64,000 bases of DNA from an uncultured Mobiluncus sp. GTDB lineage: Bacteria > Actinomycetota > Actinomycetes > Actinomycetales > Actinomycetaceae. The stretch is taken from NCBI RefSeq assembly GCF_943914685.1, contig NZ_CALUCZ010000009.1:22146-86145 (forward strand). The letters run 5' to 3'. The stretch's first letter is position 1. Every line of letters starts with the position of its first letter. The translations under genes and the position numbers were made by a program. Shown piece by piece: positions 18,951-27,095 of the stretch. The notes under the pieces are model-generated. The model was not told the DNA's origin. It ran no database searches and was given only the letters and a program-made list of their open reading frames with translations.

Positions 18951-19760
18951 CTAAGATTCATCGCCTGGCTGGGTGGCTAAGTCTGGGGTGGTATTCTGCT
19001 GTTCCTCGGAAGGGGAAATATCCGAAGTCCCCGCCTCACTTGCGGCGGTTTCGGAGTCTTTGCTGGTTTCCCTGCCGGCTTTCCGCTGCGCCTCCAGGCG
19101 TTTTTTCACATTGGCAGCATATTCATCAACATATTCCTGGCCGGACAGCAACATCAGGTCATACATAACTTCGTCGGTGATGGAACGCAGCACGTAGCGA
19201 TTGTTCTCCATACCCTGGTAGCGGGAGAAGTCCAGAGGCTTTCCGATGATGACCCCAATACGCTCCAGCTTAGGGATAGTCTTGCCGATAGGCTGCGATT
19301 TATTCGTTCCCACCATCGCCACCGGAATAATCGGGGCACCACTAACCAGTGTTAGCCGAGCAATCCCCGTTTTGCCTCGATAAAGCCTGCCGTCCGGAGA
19401 GCGCGTGCCCTCGGGATAGATACCGAACAGCCCGCCGCGTTCCAAAACTTGCAGACCTTTATCCAAGGCAACCTGGGAGGCTTTGCCGCCGGAACGGTCT
19501 ACCGGAATGACCCCCACGGACTGCATAAAATGCTTGGTAATCCAGCCTTTAAAGCCGGTGCCGGTAAAGTAATCGGATTTCCCGACGAAAGTAATTTCCC
19601 GCTTGCTCATCAACGGCAGGAACACCGAGTCGATGACGGCCAGATGATTGGAAGCCAAAATTGCCGGTCCGGTTTCGGGAATGTTTTCCGCTCCACGTAT
19701 CCACGGCTGAAACAAGAGGCGCAACAGCGGTCCGGCGACAAACTTTGAGAATCTGTACAC
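18951..19760 (-). CDS. plsC: 1-acyl-sn-glycerol-3-phosphate acyltransferase (PlsC family)
   Basis: 269 aa. The acyltransferase motifs are SNHLAVIDSVFLP (NHxxxxD), the FVGKSDYF segment, GIYPEGTRSPDG, and the phosphate-binding IPVAMVGT. A hydrophobic N-terminal segment probably associates with the membrane. It would transfer an acyl chain to lysophosphatidate in phospholipid synthesis. The C-terminal ~45 residues are a Ser/Thr/Glu-rich disordered tail. The GTG at 19760 is preceded by GGAGG with an 8-nt spacer. In mycobacteria a PlsC homologue lies in the same aroG-pknL neighbourhood. Confidence 0.87.
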   Translation of the reverse strand: MYRFSKFVAGPLLRLLFQPWIRGAENIPETGPAILASNHLAVIDSVFLPLMSKREITFVGKSDYFTGTGFKGWITKHFMQSVGVIPVDRSGGKASQVALDKGLQVLERGGLFGIYPEGTRSPDGRLYRGKTGIARLTLVSGAPIIPVAMVGTNKSQPIGKTIPKLERIGVIIGKPLDFSRYQGMENNRYVLRSITDEVMYDLMLLSGQEYVDEYAANVKKRLEAQRKAGRETSKDSETAASEAGTSDISPSEEQQNTTPDLATQPGDES

Positions 19761-19793
19761 AGTCGATACCTCCAGTGCCCAAAGGGCTTCATG

Positions 19794-19799
19794 TATAGT
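19794..19799 (+). promoter_or_regulatory. -10 element for leaderless small membrane protein gene
   Basis: TATAGT, 6 nt upstream of the ATG at 19806; no Shine-Dalgarno. Confidence 0.5.
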
Positions 19800-19805
19800 T
19801 CAAAT

Positions 19806-20150
19806 ATGACGTTTCGTAAACGAAGCGGTCACAAGGATCGCGATGAGGAAACCCCTGAGGAAGTCAACCGCCGTTTCGAGCAACTCGCGGCGGCCACTCC
19901 TGAACTCGGAGGTTTCGGACCTCGGGACTGGACTCCAGCGGAAGACACCGAAGGTTTCGTGGCTCCCAATCCCCCTTTACCGACCCTGCGGACCCGCACC
20001 AAAGTCGGTTGGCTGCTGCTGGTTGCCGCCATCATCGGCTTCATAATCCTGGGGATTACGCAACCGGCTTATTCGGCAGTGGCAGCCACGGTGTGCCTGT
20101 TGGCACTAGCGGTGGGTATGGGTTTGCTCCTGCCCATCCGCCGGCGCTAA
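19806..20150 (+). CDS. Small two-helix membrane protein, unknown function
   Basis: 114 aa from the ATG at 19806. A charged cytoplasmic N-terminus (FRKRSGHKDRDEETPEEVNRRFEQL) and a short Pro-rich linker are followed by two hydrophobic helices (about 68-85 and 90-108) and a final IRRR that marks the inside. I recognise no domain beyond a generic actinobacterial small membrane protein. It stands alone, transcribed away from plsC and converging on the next gene with five bases between stops. Confidence 0.7.
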   Translation: MTFRKRSGHKDRDEETPEEVNRRFEQLAAATPELGGFGPRDWTPAEDTEGFVAPNPPLPTLRTRTKVGWLLLVAAIIGFIILGITQPAYSAVAATVCLLALAVGMGLLLPIRRR

Positions 20151-20155
20151 GGCTC

Positions 20156-20560
20156 TCAAGCCGCCTCAGAAAGAGCCTGCTTTAAGGCCGCCATCACGGC
20201 GTCCGCCTCGTAGGGAGCCGGCACACAATAGCTGGCCCCGGACCAGCGTGACATCCATTCGTCCTGTTGGCGAGCCACCAGCATGATGATTGGCGGAACT
20301 TTATCCGCATGGATATTGAGCCAACGAGCCACCGACTGCCCGCCCTCCTGATAGGTTTCAGCGTCAAGCACCAGAGCCGCATAGCGGTTCTCAGCGAAAT
20401 TTTGTTTCACTGCATCCGGGGTCGCCACTTCCTGCCAGTCAATCGGCGGTATATCAAAAGCACCGCTGAGTCCGGCCGCATCCATGACAGTTTGACGGGT
20501 ATGGGGATTGCCACTGAAAAGCATGATTTGCACGGCATCGGTGCCTGCTATTGCTTCCAT
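20156..20560 (-). CDS. Conserved hypothetical protein, receiver-like fold
   Basis: 134 aa. Alternating hydrophobic strands (VQIMLFSG, YAALVLDAET, PPIIMLVARQ, SYCVPAPYEADAVMAALKQAL) resemble a response-regulator or flavodoxin-like fold. LDAE stands where a phosphoacceptor Asp might be, but the full acidic pocket and conserved Thr/Lys are not convincing. Start is supported by AAAGGAG eight bases upstream of the ATG. Function unknown; its neighbours are a small membrane protein and two FKBP lipoproteins. Confidence 0.65.
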   Translation of the reverse strand: MEAIAGTDAVQIMLFSGNPHTRQTVMDAAGLSGAFDIPPIDWQEVATPDAVKQNFAENRYAALVLDAETYQEGGQSVARWLNIHADKVPPIIMLVARQQDEWMSRWSGASYCVPAPYEADAVMAALKQALSEAA

Positions 20561-20685
20561 AGAATTCGCTCCTTTACTGAAGACATGAACATTTTACCTA
20601 CCGATGGTGTGCACGCCAAACAGTTCAGCCGTACCGACCGGCAAGCACAGCCCGAGCCTGCCGAACAGAAATCCTCTGTCCCGGC

Positions 20686-21741
20686 CTATCCTAAAGTTGG
20701 CAGGGCGATAGCATCTACAATATCGACAATCTGGACGACCCCGCGTGGCGCGGATTGATTCGGAGGCCCCACCATCACCAACCGGGAGCCGACGTTTTTG
20801 CCTACGGCTTTCATGGTTTCCGCGTCCGCCCACAGCACGCCTTGGCCGTTGATCCAAGTCGAGGTGGGCTTGTCTCCCCAAGAACCGGAAACAACCACAT
20901 ATCCGACCTGGTCACCGGCCTGAATGGGCTGTCCCTGGCCTGCCAAAGTCCAAACGTTGAAAGCCTTGCCGGGAACTTTTGACCCCTCGACATAGGCCGG
21001 CTGGGGTTCGCTGCCAGGACTGCAATAGATGCGCAGACCGTCAGGAAGTTTCGCCCCGGTAGGTTGGGACTGCGCCAAAAGCTGGGTGTAGGCCGCTAAC
21101 TGGGTTTCTTCCGTCACCGGAGGAGCGAACAGAATGTCGATGACGAACACCAAAGTTTCGCCAGCCAACGGGTGAACCTTATCCGGCAAGGGCTGCCCGG
21201 CGTCTTTGGCAGCTTGTTCCCGTTCCGTGAGCTCCTTGTAGGCTAGGCGCGGCGGAATGACGAGCTCAATCCGATCCCCGACGTTGCGCCCGGCCAAACC
21301 CCAAGTCCAGCCATCGATAATGTTGCTACCCAGAGAGAAGTGGGCGGGTTCTCCCCTTTGCCAGGAATTGTCAAAGACTTCACCATTCCACTTTTGTCCC
21401 TTGTAATGAACGATGACATCAGCGTTCGCGGAAACGATGGTTCCGGTGCCTTCATGCAGCACGGCGCGAATGAAATCTTTGGGAGCCGGTCCCGTTCCCG
21501 CCGCAATGCTCGGTTCCGTCCCGAAACCATCGGGGGGATTCACTGCGGGAACCGGCCCGTTCTCTACCGGTTTTACCGCCGCGGGTTCCGCAGATGTGGC
21601 CGGGGTAATGGTCTTAACACAGTTTTTCGGGTTGGCCAGCGGAGCATTATCCTCTCTGGGGGTCTCTTGGCACGCCGCCAAACCCGCGGCAGCCAAAGCA
21701 AACAGGGAAAGAACCGCTAGTTGTTTCTGTAGGCGTTGCAA
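20686..21741 (-). CDS. FKBP-type peptidyl-prolyl isomerase lipoprotein (first of tandem pair)
   Basis: About 351 aa from a TTG at 21741 with GAGGAG five bases upstream. A lipoprotein signal ends in LAAAGLAAC, giving a lipidated Cys. An FKBP domain (about 100-195) shows VIVHYKGQKWNGEVFDNSW-type sequence, GWTWGLAGRNVGDRIELVIPP and LVFVIDILF. The remaining ~150 residues look like a second, degenerate FKBP-like half (VVGSRLVMVGPP). It should act on the outer face of the membrane in folding of secreted proteins. The next gene is a paralogue with the same layout. Confidence 0.82.
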   Translation of the reverse strand: MQRLQKQLAVLSLFALAAAGLAACQETPREDNAPLANPKNCVKTITPATSAEPAAVKPVENGPVPAVNPPDGFGTEPSIAAGTGPAPKDFIRAVLHEGTGTIVSANADVIVHYKGQKWNGEVFDNSWQRGEPAHFSLGSNIIDGWTWGLAGRNVGDRIELVIPPRLAYKELTEREQAAKDAGQPLPDKVHPLAGETLVFVIDILFAPPVTEETQLAAYTQLLAQSQPTGAKLPDGLRIYCSPGSEPQPAYVEGSKVPGKAFNVWTLAGQGQPIQAGDQVGYVVVSGSWGDKPTSTWINGQGVLWADAETMKAVGKNVGSRLVMVGPPNQSAPRGVVQIVDIVDAIALPTLG

Positions 21742-21794
21742 GATTGCTCCTCTTTTCACCAAAATTCAGGTTTCATGTCCCGTACCACGCGGCG

Positions 21795-22679
21795 TTAACG
21801 GTTGGTATCGTAAGCGGAAACCAGCTGCAACAATTCCGCCTGCGGGTCAGCCGTGGGCGTAGCCGGAGTGACGACCAGCACCAGGCTGCCCAACGGCAAA
21901 TCAGCCAAGCCCAAAGAATCAGCTGAAACCGAAATGAGCTCGCCGGCATTCCAGTCAGCGGCGGTAGTATGCCCATTCCAATCCGTACTGACCCTTTTCA
22001 CAATAACGCCCTGTCCCGCTTCGACTGCCGGACCGTCGCCGGTGGCGTAAACCGCGGTGGCTTGTTCGGAGGGATACGCCCCCGCCGCCGCGGCGTTGAC
22101 AGTGTAGGCACCCTGGCCGTCCGCCTCAACGCTGATGCCCTCTGGCAGCGGGTTGTTGGTAGGAGTGACCTGGAACTTAGATGCCGCGTCCGCGGACACC
22201 GCTAAACGCACGTCCACCACGTAGGCTAGCGTGTCGCCCTTTTTAACCCCAATGCTGCTGGCTCCCATATCGCCGTAAGCCTTGTTCGGGGGCAGAATCA
22301 GCAGAACTCGCTGACCGACCTTGACCCCACTAAGCTCTTTCCAGCCTTCAATGGGCGGATTAGCCAGCGAAATCGCGCGCGGTCCCGCCGCGTCGGTGAT
22401 GGTGGAATCGGGCATCAAATCGCCGCCCCAGACTTTGCCGTAGTAATCCACAACGACCAAGTCACCGTCCTTGACCGCCTCGCCTTTTCCATCGCCGTCG
22501 TCAAGCACCTTCATTACGGGAGCCTCCGGCGGCGGGGCTGCCGGGAAATTAATCTCTGGAACCGTCCCGAACTGGGGCGAAGCCACGGTAGGCATTTCGC
22601 TGCCGGCGGGTTTAGAACAGGCAGAAAGCGACAGCGCGAGGCTGGCAGCCATCAGGGCCAAAGCAATTTTTCGTAACAC
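21795..22679 (-). CDS. FKBP-type peptidyl-prolyl isomerase lipoprotein (second of tandem pair)
   Basis: About 294 aa from the GTG at 22679. The signal peptide ends in LALSLSAC, a lipobox. The FKBP domain (about 65-170) has VVVDYYGKVWGGDLMPD, WKELSGVKVGQRVLLILPP and LAYVVDVRL, followed by a C-terminal half with DLPLGSLVLVVTP. The aromatic pocket residues are only partly present, so catalytic strength is uncertain. It lies 53 nt upstream of its paralogue on the same strand, consistent with duplication in an operon. Confidence 0.82.
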   Translation of the reverse strand: MLRKIALALMAASLALSLSACSKPAGSEMPTVASPQFGTVPEINFPAAPPPEAPVMKVLDDGDGKGEAVKDGDLVVVDYYGKVWGGDLMPDSTITDAAGPRAISLANPPIEGWKELSGVKVGQRVLLILPPNKAYGDMGASSIGVKKGDTLAYVVDVRLAVSADAASKFQVTPTNNPLPEGISVEADGQGAYTVNAAAAGAYPSEQATAVYATGDGPAVEAGQGVIVKRVSTDWNGHTTAADWNAGELISVSADSLGLADLPLGSLVLVVTPATPTADPQAELLQLVSAYDTNR

Positions 22680-22880
22680 GATACTCCCGGGAATACTCAA
22701 GTCAGAATTGTTCAAACTTGATTTTACCGTGAAAAAGCCCTCGTTCGGGACTAATTGTTACCGACTTTTCGACTTTGTTACCTCAGCGACCCCGCCATGA
22801 ACCGCCAGACCGCGCCTCGTGGCGCTAAAAAGCGGCGAGCCCGGAAAACCGAGTTCGCCGCGATACCTGCCAGGATTGCC

Positions 22881-23225
22881 CTAGTGAAAGGAACCTCCGC
22901 AGGAACAGGTATTGACCGCATTGGGATTATCGATGACGAAACCGGTCTGAGCCAAGGTGTCCTGGAAATCAACCGTGGCGCCGGCCAGGTAGGGCACGCT
23001 CATTTTGTCAACGACCAGCTCAACGCCATCGAAATCACGTACCGCGTCGTCCTCGGACAGTTCGTCGTCAAATTCGAGCTGGTAAATCAAACCGGAACAG
23101 CCCCCGGGAGCTACCCCCACGCGCAGCCGCAAATCGTCGCGGCCTTCCTGTTCCAGCAAGGATTTAACCTTTGCTACTGCGGCATCTGTCAAAGTGACCT
23201 CGTGGGTCAAAGCAGCTGTCTCCAT
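22881..23225 (-). CDS. erpA: Iron-sulfur cluster insertion protein ErpA (A-type carrier)
   Basis: 114 aa, HesB/IscA family. The three cluster-binding cysteines are present: GGCSGLIY and the C-terminal NTCSCGGSFH. A-type carriers pass [Fe-S] clusters to apoproteins in the cytosol. Start ATG at 23225 is preceded by AAAGGA with a 6-nt spacer, and TAGACT further upstream may be its -10. In actinobacteria this gene commonly neighbours glycerate kinase, an M20 dipeptidase and DUF3043, as seen here. Confidence 0.9.
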   Translation of the reverse strand: METAALTHEVTLTDAAVAKVKSLLEQEGRDDLRLRVGVAPGGCSGLIYQLEFDDELSEDDAVRDFDGVELVVDKMSVPYLAGATVDFQDTLAQTGFVIDNPNAVNTCSCGGSFH

Positions 23226-23346
23226 CTACATTCCTTTCATAAAAAAACACTGCAACTTAGTCTAACCTTATTTGTGTCGTTTTGCTTTCTCGGTTTCAGC
23301 GCCGCCCTGACCTGGGCATATCGCCTCTGGATATCGCTCGTTGCTC

Positions 23347-23856
23347 TCAATCGGGCCAATGCCAGGTTTGACCCAGGATACGGCCCCACTGCGCGGCACT
23401 ACGTGCGGGGTGTTCGGTGAGAAAGTAGGCTTCGGCGATGCCTGATTCCTGCAGCTGGCGGCGTGACAGCGGGGAATCCGCGGCCAACACCACTACCGGT
23501 TGAATGCCTCGTCGCGCCGCCCGGGCCACAACCAGGTTCGCCAAGTCAGCCGGGCCGGGTGCGTCAGTGATTTCCGACTGTATAACCAGGTACAAGTCCG
23601 CCTGTGCGTCCAGCTGGATTTGCCGGGGACTGGTAATGGTTAGTCCTTTCACAAGCGCCGTGCCGGTGCTGTCCGGGTCGGGAACGGCCGAGTTGAGCGC
23701 GGCTGGGCTCGGGTATTTCGCTCGTGCCGGCTGAGCCGGCTGCAAATTAGCCACGTCTCGGCGCAGGGTATCCGCCGGGTGGTACTGGCTCCACGCCTCA
23801 CAAAAGTCCTGGGCAAAATCGGCGAATTCGGGAGTCGCCAGAATCTGAATCCGCAC
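23347..23856 (-). CDS. Hypothetical protein, possible relic of a glycerate kinase-family protein
   Basis: 169 aa from a GTG at 23856. Its C-terminal part, DLYLVIQSEITDAPGPADLAN followed by VVARAARRGIQPVVVLA, resembles in pattern the glycerate kinase segment ADLVxTGEG...VAxxAxxxGxPVVVLAG, but the conserved Gly-rich catalytic loop is missing. The gene sits exactly where actinobacteria often encode glycerate kinase, between the M20 dipeptidase and the HesB-type gene. Inference: a degenerate descendant, or an unrelated protein at the same site. Confidence 0.5.
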   Translation of the reverse strand: MRIQILATPEFADFAQDFCEAWSQYHPADTLRRDVANLQPAQPARAKYPSPAALNSAVPDPDSTGTALVKGLTITSPRQIQLDAQADLYLVIQSEITDAPGPADLANLVVARAARRGIQPVVVLAADSPLSRRQLQESGIAEAYFLTEHPARSAAQWGRILGQTWHWPD

Positions 23857-23866
23857 CGGGCTAAAC

Positions 23867-25240
23867 CTAACTGAGCGCCGGGGCAGAGCCGTTAGCCAGC
23901 CGCCCCAACAGCAGGGTCTCGGCGAGCACCGCCCCTTGCAAATCAGCTAAATCTTGAGACTCGTTCTCAGAGTGGGCGTTGGTGTAAGGATCCTCGACCC
24001 CGGTCACGAGGACTTCGGCAGTGGGGAAAAACTCCTGGAACGTGGCGATAAACGGAATTGAACCGCCTTGCCCGATATTGACGCTCTTGACCCCAAACGC
24101 ATCGGTCAAGGCTCCGTGCATCAAAGCCAGCACCGGAGAATCCAGATTGGCGGCATAGGCCGGGCCGGTTTCCAAGCACTCCACCCTGACTTCGGCTCCG
24201 AAAGGAGCGTTGGCGACCAGGTAATCCGACAGCGCTTGCGCCGCCTTTTGAGGGTCCTGACCCGGGGCAATCCGCATCGAAATCCGGGCTTTCGCCTGGG
24301 GGATAATCGTATTCGAGCTGGTCGCGACACTGGGGGCGTCAATCCCGATGACGCTGATGGCCGGCTGGGTCCACAGGCGGGAGGCGAGGTCCCCAGTCCC
24401 CGTCAGTTCCAGCCCCGCTACGGCCCCCATTTGTTTCCGTAAGTCATCTTCCGGGTAGTCCACGTCCGCCACCGTCTTCGTCACCAATCCGGGAACCGCC
24501 ACACTGCCCTTGTGATCGTGCAAAGTGGCGATGAGCCGGCACAAGCAGGTCAAGGCATCTACGGTGACCCCACCGAAAGCCCCCGAATGCACGGCGTGGT
24601 CCAAAGTCTTGACGCTCACGTCTACGCTCAACACACCGCGCAGACCGGTGGTCAGGGCTGGCTGGTGAACGTCCCAGTTCCCGGAATCTGTCACGATGAT
24701 GACATCAGCTTGCAGGAATTCCCGATTCTGTTCCAGGAATGCACTAAAGGTTGGAGAACCGACTTCCTCCTCGCCCTCGATAAAGATTTTCACGTTGACC
24801 GGCAGTTCGTCACCCCACGCCCGCAACATTCCCAAGTGAGTCGCCACCCCGGCTCCATCATCGCTGGCACCGCGGCCATAGAGACGGCCGTTGCGCTCCA
24901 CCGGCTCAAACGGATCCGAATCCCATTTGTCCAGGTCCCCGGTGGGCTGCACGTCATGGTGTGCATAGAGCAGCACGGTGGGAGCATCGGCCGGCCCTGA
25001 CTTTTCAGCCAAAATTGCGGGGCGAGAAACTAACCCGGTTTCCGAATCCGTCACGGTGACAATGCGTGCCGTGGCTCCGGCTGCCTCCAGATTCTTCACA
25101 ATGTATTCCGCGCTGGCCTGCATATCGGAGGCGTGTTCCGGCAGTGAGGACACCGCGGGAATCCGCACCAAGCCTTTCAAGAACTCGACTACATTGTTGA
25201 AATCGGCAGTTGCGCGTTCACGCAAGGTTACTTCCTCCAC
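23867..25240 (-). CDS. M20-family metallodipeptidase
   Basis: About 457 aa from a GTG at 25240, with AAAGGA seven bases upstream. The M20 zinc-site motifs are LLYAHHDVQPTGD (His ligand and Asp), YGRGASDDGAGV (bridging Asp), FIEGEEEVGSP (general base Glu and ligand) and the C-terminal HSENE (His ligand). A dimerisation lid domain lies between about 195 and 320. It is of the carnosinase-like dipeptidase type and acts in the cytoplasm. It precedes the glycerate kinase-like gene by ten bases, so the two are probably co-transcribed. Confidence 0.9.
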   Translation of the reverse strand: MEEVTLRERATADFNNVVEFLKGLVRIPAVSSLPEHASDMQASAEYIVKNLEAAGATARIVTVTDSETGLVSRPAILAEKSGPADAPTVLLYAHHDVQPTGDLDKWDSDPFEPVERNGRLYGRGASDDGAGVATHLGMLRAWGDELPVNVKIFIEGEEEVGSPTFSAFLEQNREFLQADVIIVTDSGNWDVHQPALTTGLRGVLSVDVSVKTLDHAVHSGAFGGVTVDALTCLCRLIATLHDHKGSVAVPGLVTKTVADVDYPEDDLRKQMGAVAGLELTGTGDLASRLWTQPAISVIGIDAPSVATSSNTIIPQAKARISMRIAPGQDPQKAAQALSDYLVANAPFGAEVRVECLETGPAYAANLDSPVLALMHGALTDAFGVKSVNIGQGGSIPFIATFQEFFPTAEVLVTGVEDPYTNAHSENESQDLADLQGAVLAETLLLGRLANGSAPALS

Positions 25241-25323
25241 CGCATTTTCCTTTCCCTGTATTCGCTGGCCGGTCACTTTCCCGGTTTTCCAACATAAAAA
25301 ATCTGTGGCATGATTTGCCTATC

Positions 25324-25959
25324 ATGAGTCTATTAAAAAAGCAGCAGCCAAGCGAGGCTGAAAACCCGGGCGATTCGAAAACCGCCGCTGACCCTCGTCA
25401 AAAGAAAGGGCCCACCCCATCTCGGAAACAGCAGGAAGCCCGCAACTACCAGGGACTGCTGGGCGTTGACAAGAAAGTCGCGAAAGAGCGGGCACGCGCG
25501 GAATCGCGCCGCCGTTACGAACGCGAACAGGAAGGTCTGCGCACGGGTCGCGAGGATTTGCTGCCTTACCAGCATCGCGGGCAGGCACGCCGAATGATCC
25601 GGGACTACATCGACGGACGTTACAGTTTCGCCGAATTCATGATTGTGACGATGCTGGCGCTCATGGCTCTCAGCTTGATTGCTGTGTCTATTCTGAACCG
25701 GCAAAACTCGGATCTGGCGCAAAAACTCAATACGTGGACCTTGATTGGGTCTTACGCCGTCTTGATTTTGGGCGTGCTCGATGCCGGTTTCATCGCGGGA
25801 CAAGCCCGGCGCAAAGTAGTGAAACGTCTCGGTGCGGACAATGTGCCGCGCGGACTGCGCTGGTATGCCTTTACGCGCGCCATCATGATTCGCCGGTGGC
25901 GCAGCCCGAAACCGCAGGTGGGGCGCGGCAAAGCCGCCAAACCGCAGCAGGATTCCTGA
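25324..25959 (+). CDS. DUF3043 family membrane protein
   Basis: 211 aa from the ATG at 25324; longer upstream openings overlap the divergent dipeptidase gene. A highly charged N-terminus (KGPTPSRKQQEARN and RRRYEREQEGL) is followed by LLPYQHRGQARRMIRDYID, RYSFAEF, then two membrane helices (about 107-125 and 142-160) and a basic C-terminus. This layout is the actinobacterial DUF3043 family, whose function is unknown. Its pairing with dipeptidase and HesB genes is widely conserved. Confidence 0.85.
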   Translation: MSLLKKQQPSEAENPGDSKTAADPRQKKGPTPSRKQQEARNYQGLLGVDKKVAKERARAESRRRYEREQEGLRTGREDLLPYQHRGQARRMIRDYIDGRYSFAEFMIVTMLALMALSLIAVSILNRQNSDLAQKLNTWTLIGSYAVLILGVLDAGFIAGQARRKVVKRLGADNVPRGLRWYAFTRAIMIRRWRSPKPQVGRGKAAKPQQDS

Positions 25960-25979
25960 TAGCGGCCCCGATTCATTGT

Positions 25980-26018
25980 TAAATCAGCGTAAAATCAGCG
26001 TTTGTCACTGATTAAGAG
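25980..26018. promoter_or_regulatory. Palindromic repeat upstream of aldo/keto reductase gene
   Basis: TTAAATCAG on the left and CTGATTAA on the right face each other, with a direct repeat AATCAGCGT between them. It lies about 40-75 nt before the start codon, a plausible operator site for an unknown regulator. Confidence 0.3.
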
Positions 26019-26042
26019 TCGCGGTCATGGCCCTGTAGCTTA

Positions 26043-26048
26043 TAGACT
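26043..26048 (+). promoter_or_regulatory. -10 element for leaderless aldo/keto reductase mRNA
   Basis: TAGACT, 6 nt upstream of the ATG at 26055. Confidence 0.5.
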
Positions 26049-26054
26049 GGCATC

Positions 26055-27059
26055 ATGGACACACGTTATTTAGGCAACTCTGGACTTAAGATTTCTTCGC
26101 TGATTCTCGGGAATTGGCTCACTCACGGAGCCCAGATAGAAGACAAAGCTGCGGAAAAAACCGTTCGGACCGCCCTTGAGAACGGAATCTATACATTTGA
26201 TACCGCCGATGTTTACGCCAATGGCGCTGCTGAAAAAGTCTTGGGGCGGGCTTTGCGGGACGTGGATCGTCAAGACTTGGTGCTGATGTCCAAGGTCTAT
26301 TGGCCAGTTAAGGGTTTCGGGCCGAACGATGCCGGACTGTCCCGGAAACATATTTTTGAATCCTGCCATAACTCGTTGAAGCGGCTGCGCACCGATTACC
26401 TAGATGTCTATCAGGCACATCGTTTTGATTATGAAACCCCGCTGGAAGAAACCATGCTGGCTTTTGCCGACTTGGTGCGGGCCGGAAAGATTCTCTACGT
26501 TGGGGTTTCCGAGTGGTATCCCGACCAGATTCGCGATGCGGCACATTTGGCTCGCGAACTGAAGATTCCCCTGATTTCTAACCAGGCTGAATACTCTCTG
26601 CTGTGGCGAGTCGTCGAGGACGGAGTCGTCGAGGCTTGCGAACACAACGGTATGGGACACCTGTGCTTTTCTCCGCTGGCACAAGGGGTGTTGACCGGCA
26701 AGTACCGTCCGGGGGGAACTCCGAAAGAAAAAACCCGCGCCGCCAGCAAAGTTGGTGCCAAGTTCATGCACCGCTGGATGCAGGACGACCTGTTGGCCGC
26801 AGTACAGGGATTGCGCAGGGTGGCGGAAGAAGCCGGTTGCCGCATGAATCAGCTGGCTTTGGCCTGGCTGCTGGCTCGCCCGAACGTCTCCGGCGTCATT
26901 ATCGGGGCCTCCAAAGCGTCTCAAATCGAGGATAATTTGGGAGCTCTGGACGTGACGATTGACGACCATTTGAACGCTCTCATCGACGATGTGCTGGGGG
27001 ATTTTGTGGTTCATACGCAGCCCGATGATTACCCCAAGTCTCCGTTGCAGCGTCCCTAG
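26055..27059 (+). CDS. Aldo/keto reductase
   Basis: 334 aa TIM-barrel oxidoreductase. FDTADVYANGAAEKVLGRAL holds the catalytic Asp and Tyr; VLMSKVYWPV holds the Lys; YLDVYQAHRFD has His in the tetrad. The NADPH-binding C-terminus has FSPLAQGVLTGKY and GVIIGASKASQIEDN. The sequence is of the AKR subgroup related to potassium-channel beta subunits and YghZ-type proteins. The physiological substrate is unknown. It is followed by pyrD on the same strand, which has its own -10. Confidence 0.88.
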   Translation: MDTRYLGNSGLKISSLILGNWLTHGAQIEDKAAEKTVRTALENGIYTFDTADVYANGAAEKVLGRALRDVDRQDLVLMSKVYWPVKGFGPNDAGLSRKHIFESCHNSLKRLRTDYLDVYQAHRFDYETPLEETMLAFADLVRAGKILYVGVSEWYPDQIRDAAHLARELKIPLISNQAEYSLLWRVVEDGVVEACEHNGMGHLCFSPLAQGVLTGKYRPGGTPKEKTRAASKVGAKFMHRWMQDDLLAAVQGLRRVAEEAGCRMNQLALAWLLARPNVSGVIIGASKASQIEDNLGALDVTIDDHLNALIDDVLGDFVVHTQPDDYPKSPLQRP

Positions 27060-27082
27060 GGTCATTCCTTTTCTGTCCCTAC

Positions 27083-27088
27083 TAGACT
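27083..27088 (+). promoter_or_regulatory. -10 element for leaderless pyrD mRNA
   Basis: TAGACT, 7 nt upstream of the ATG at 27096; no Shine-Dalgarno. Confidence 0.55.
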
Positions 27089-27095
27089 TGTTTCT

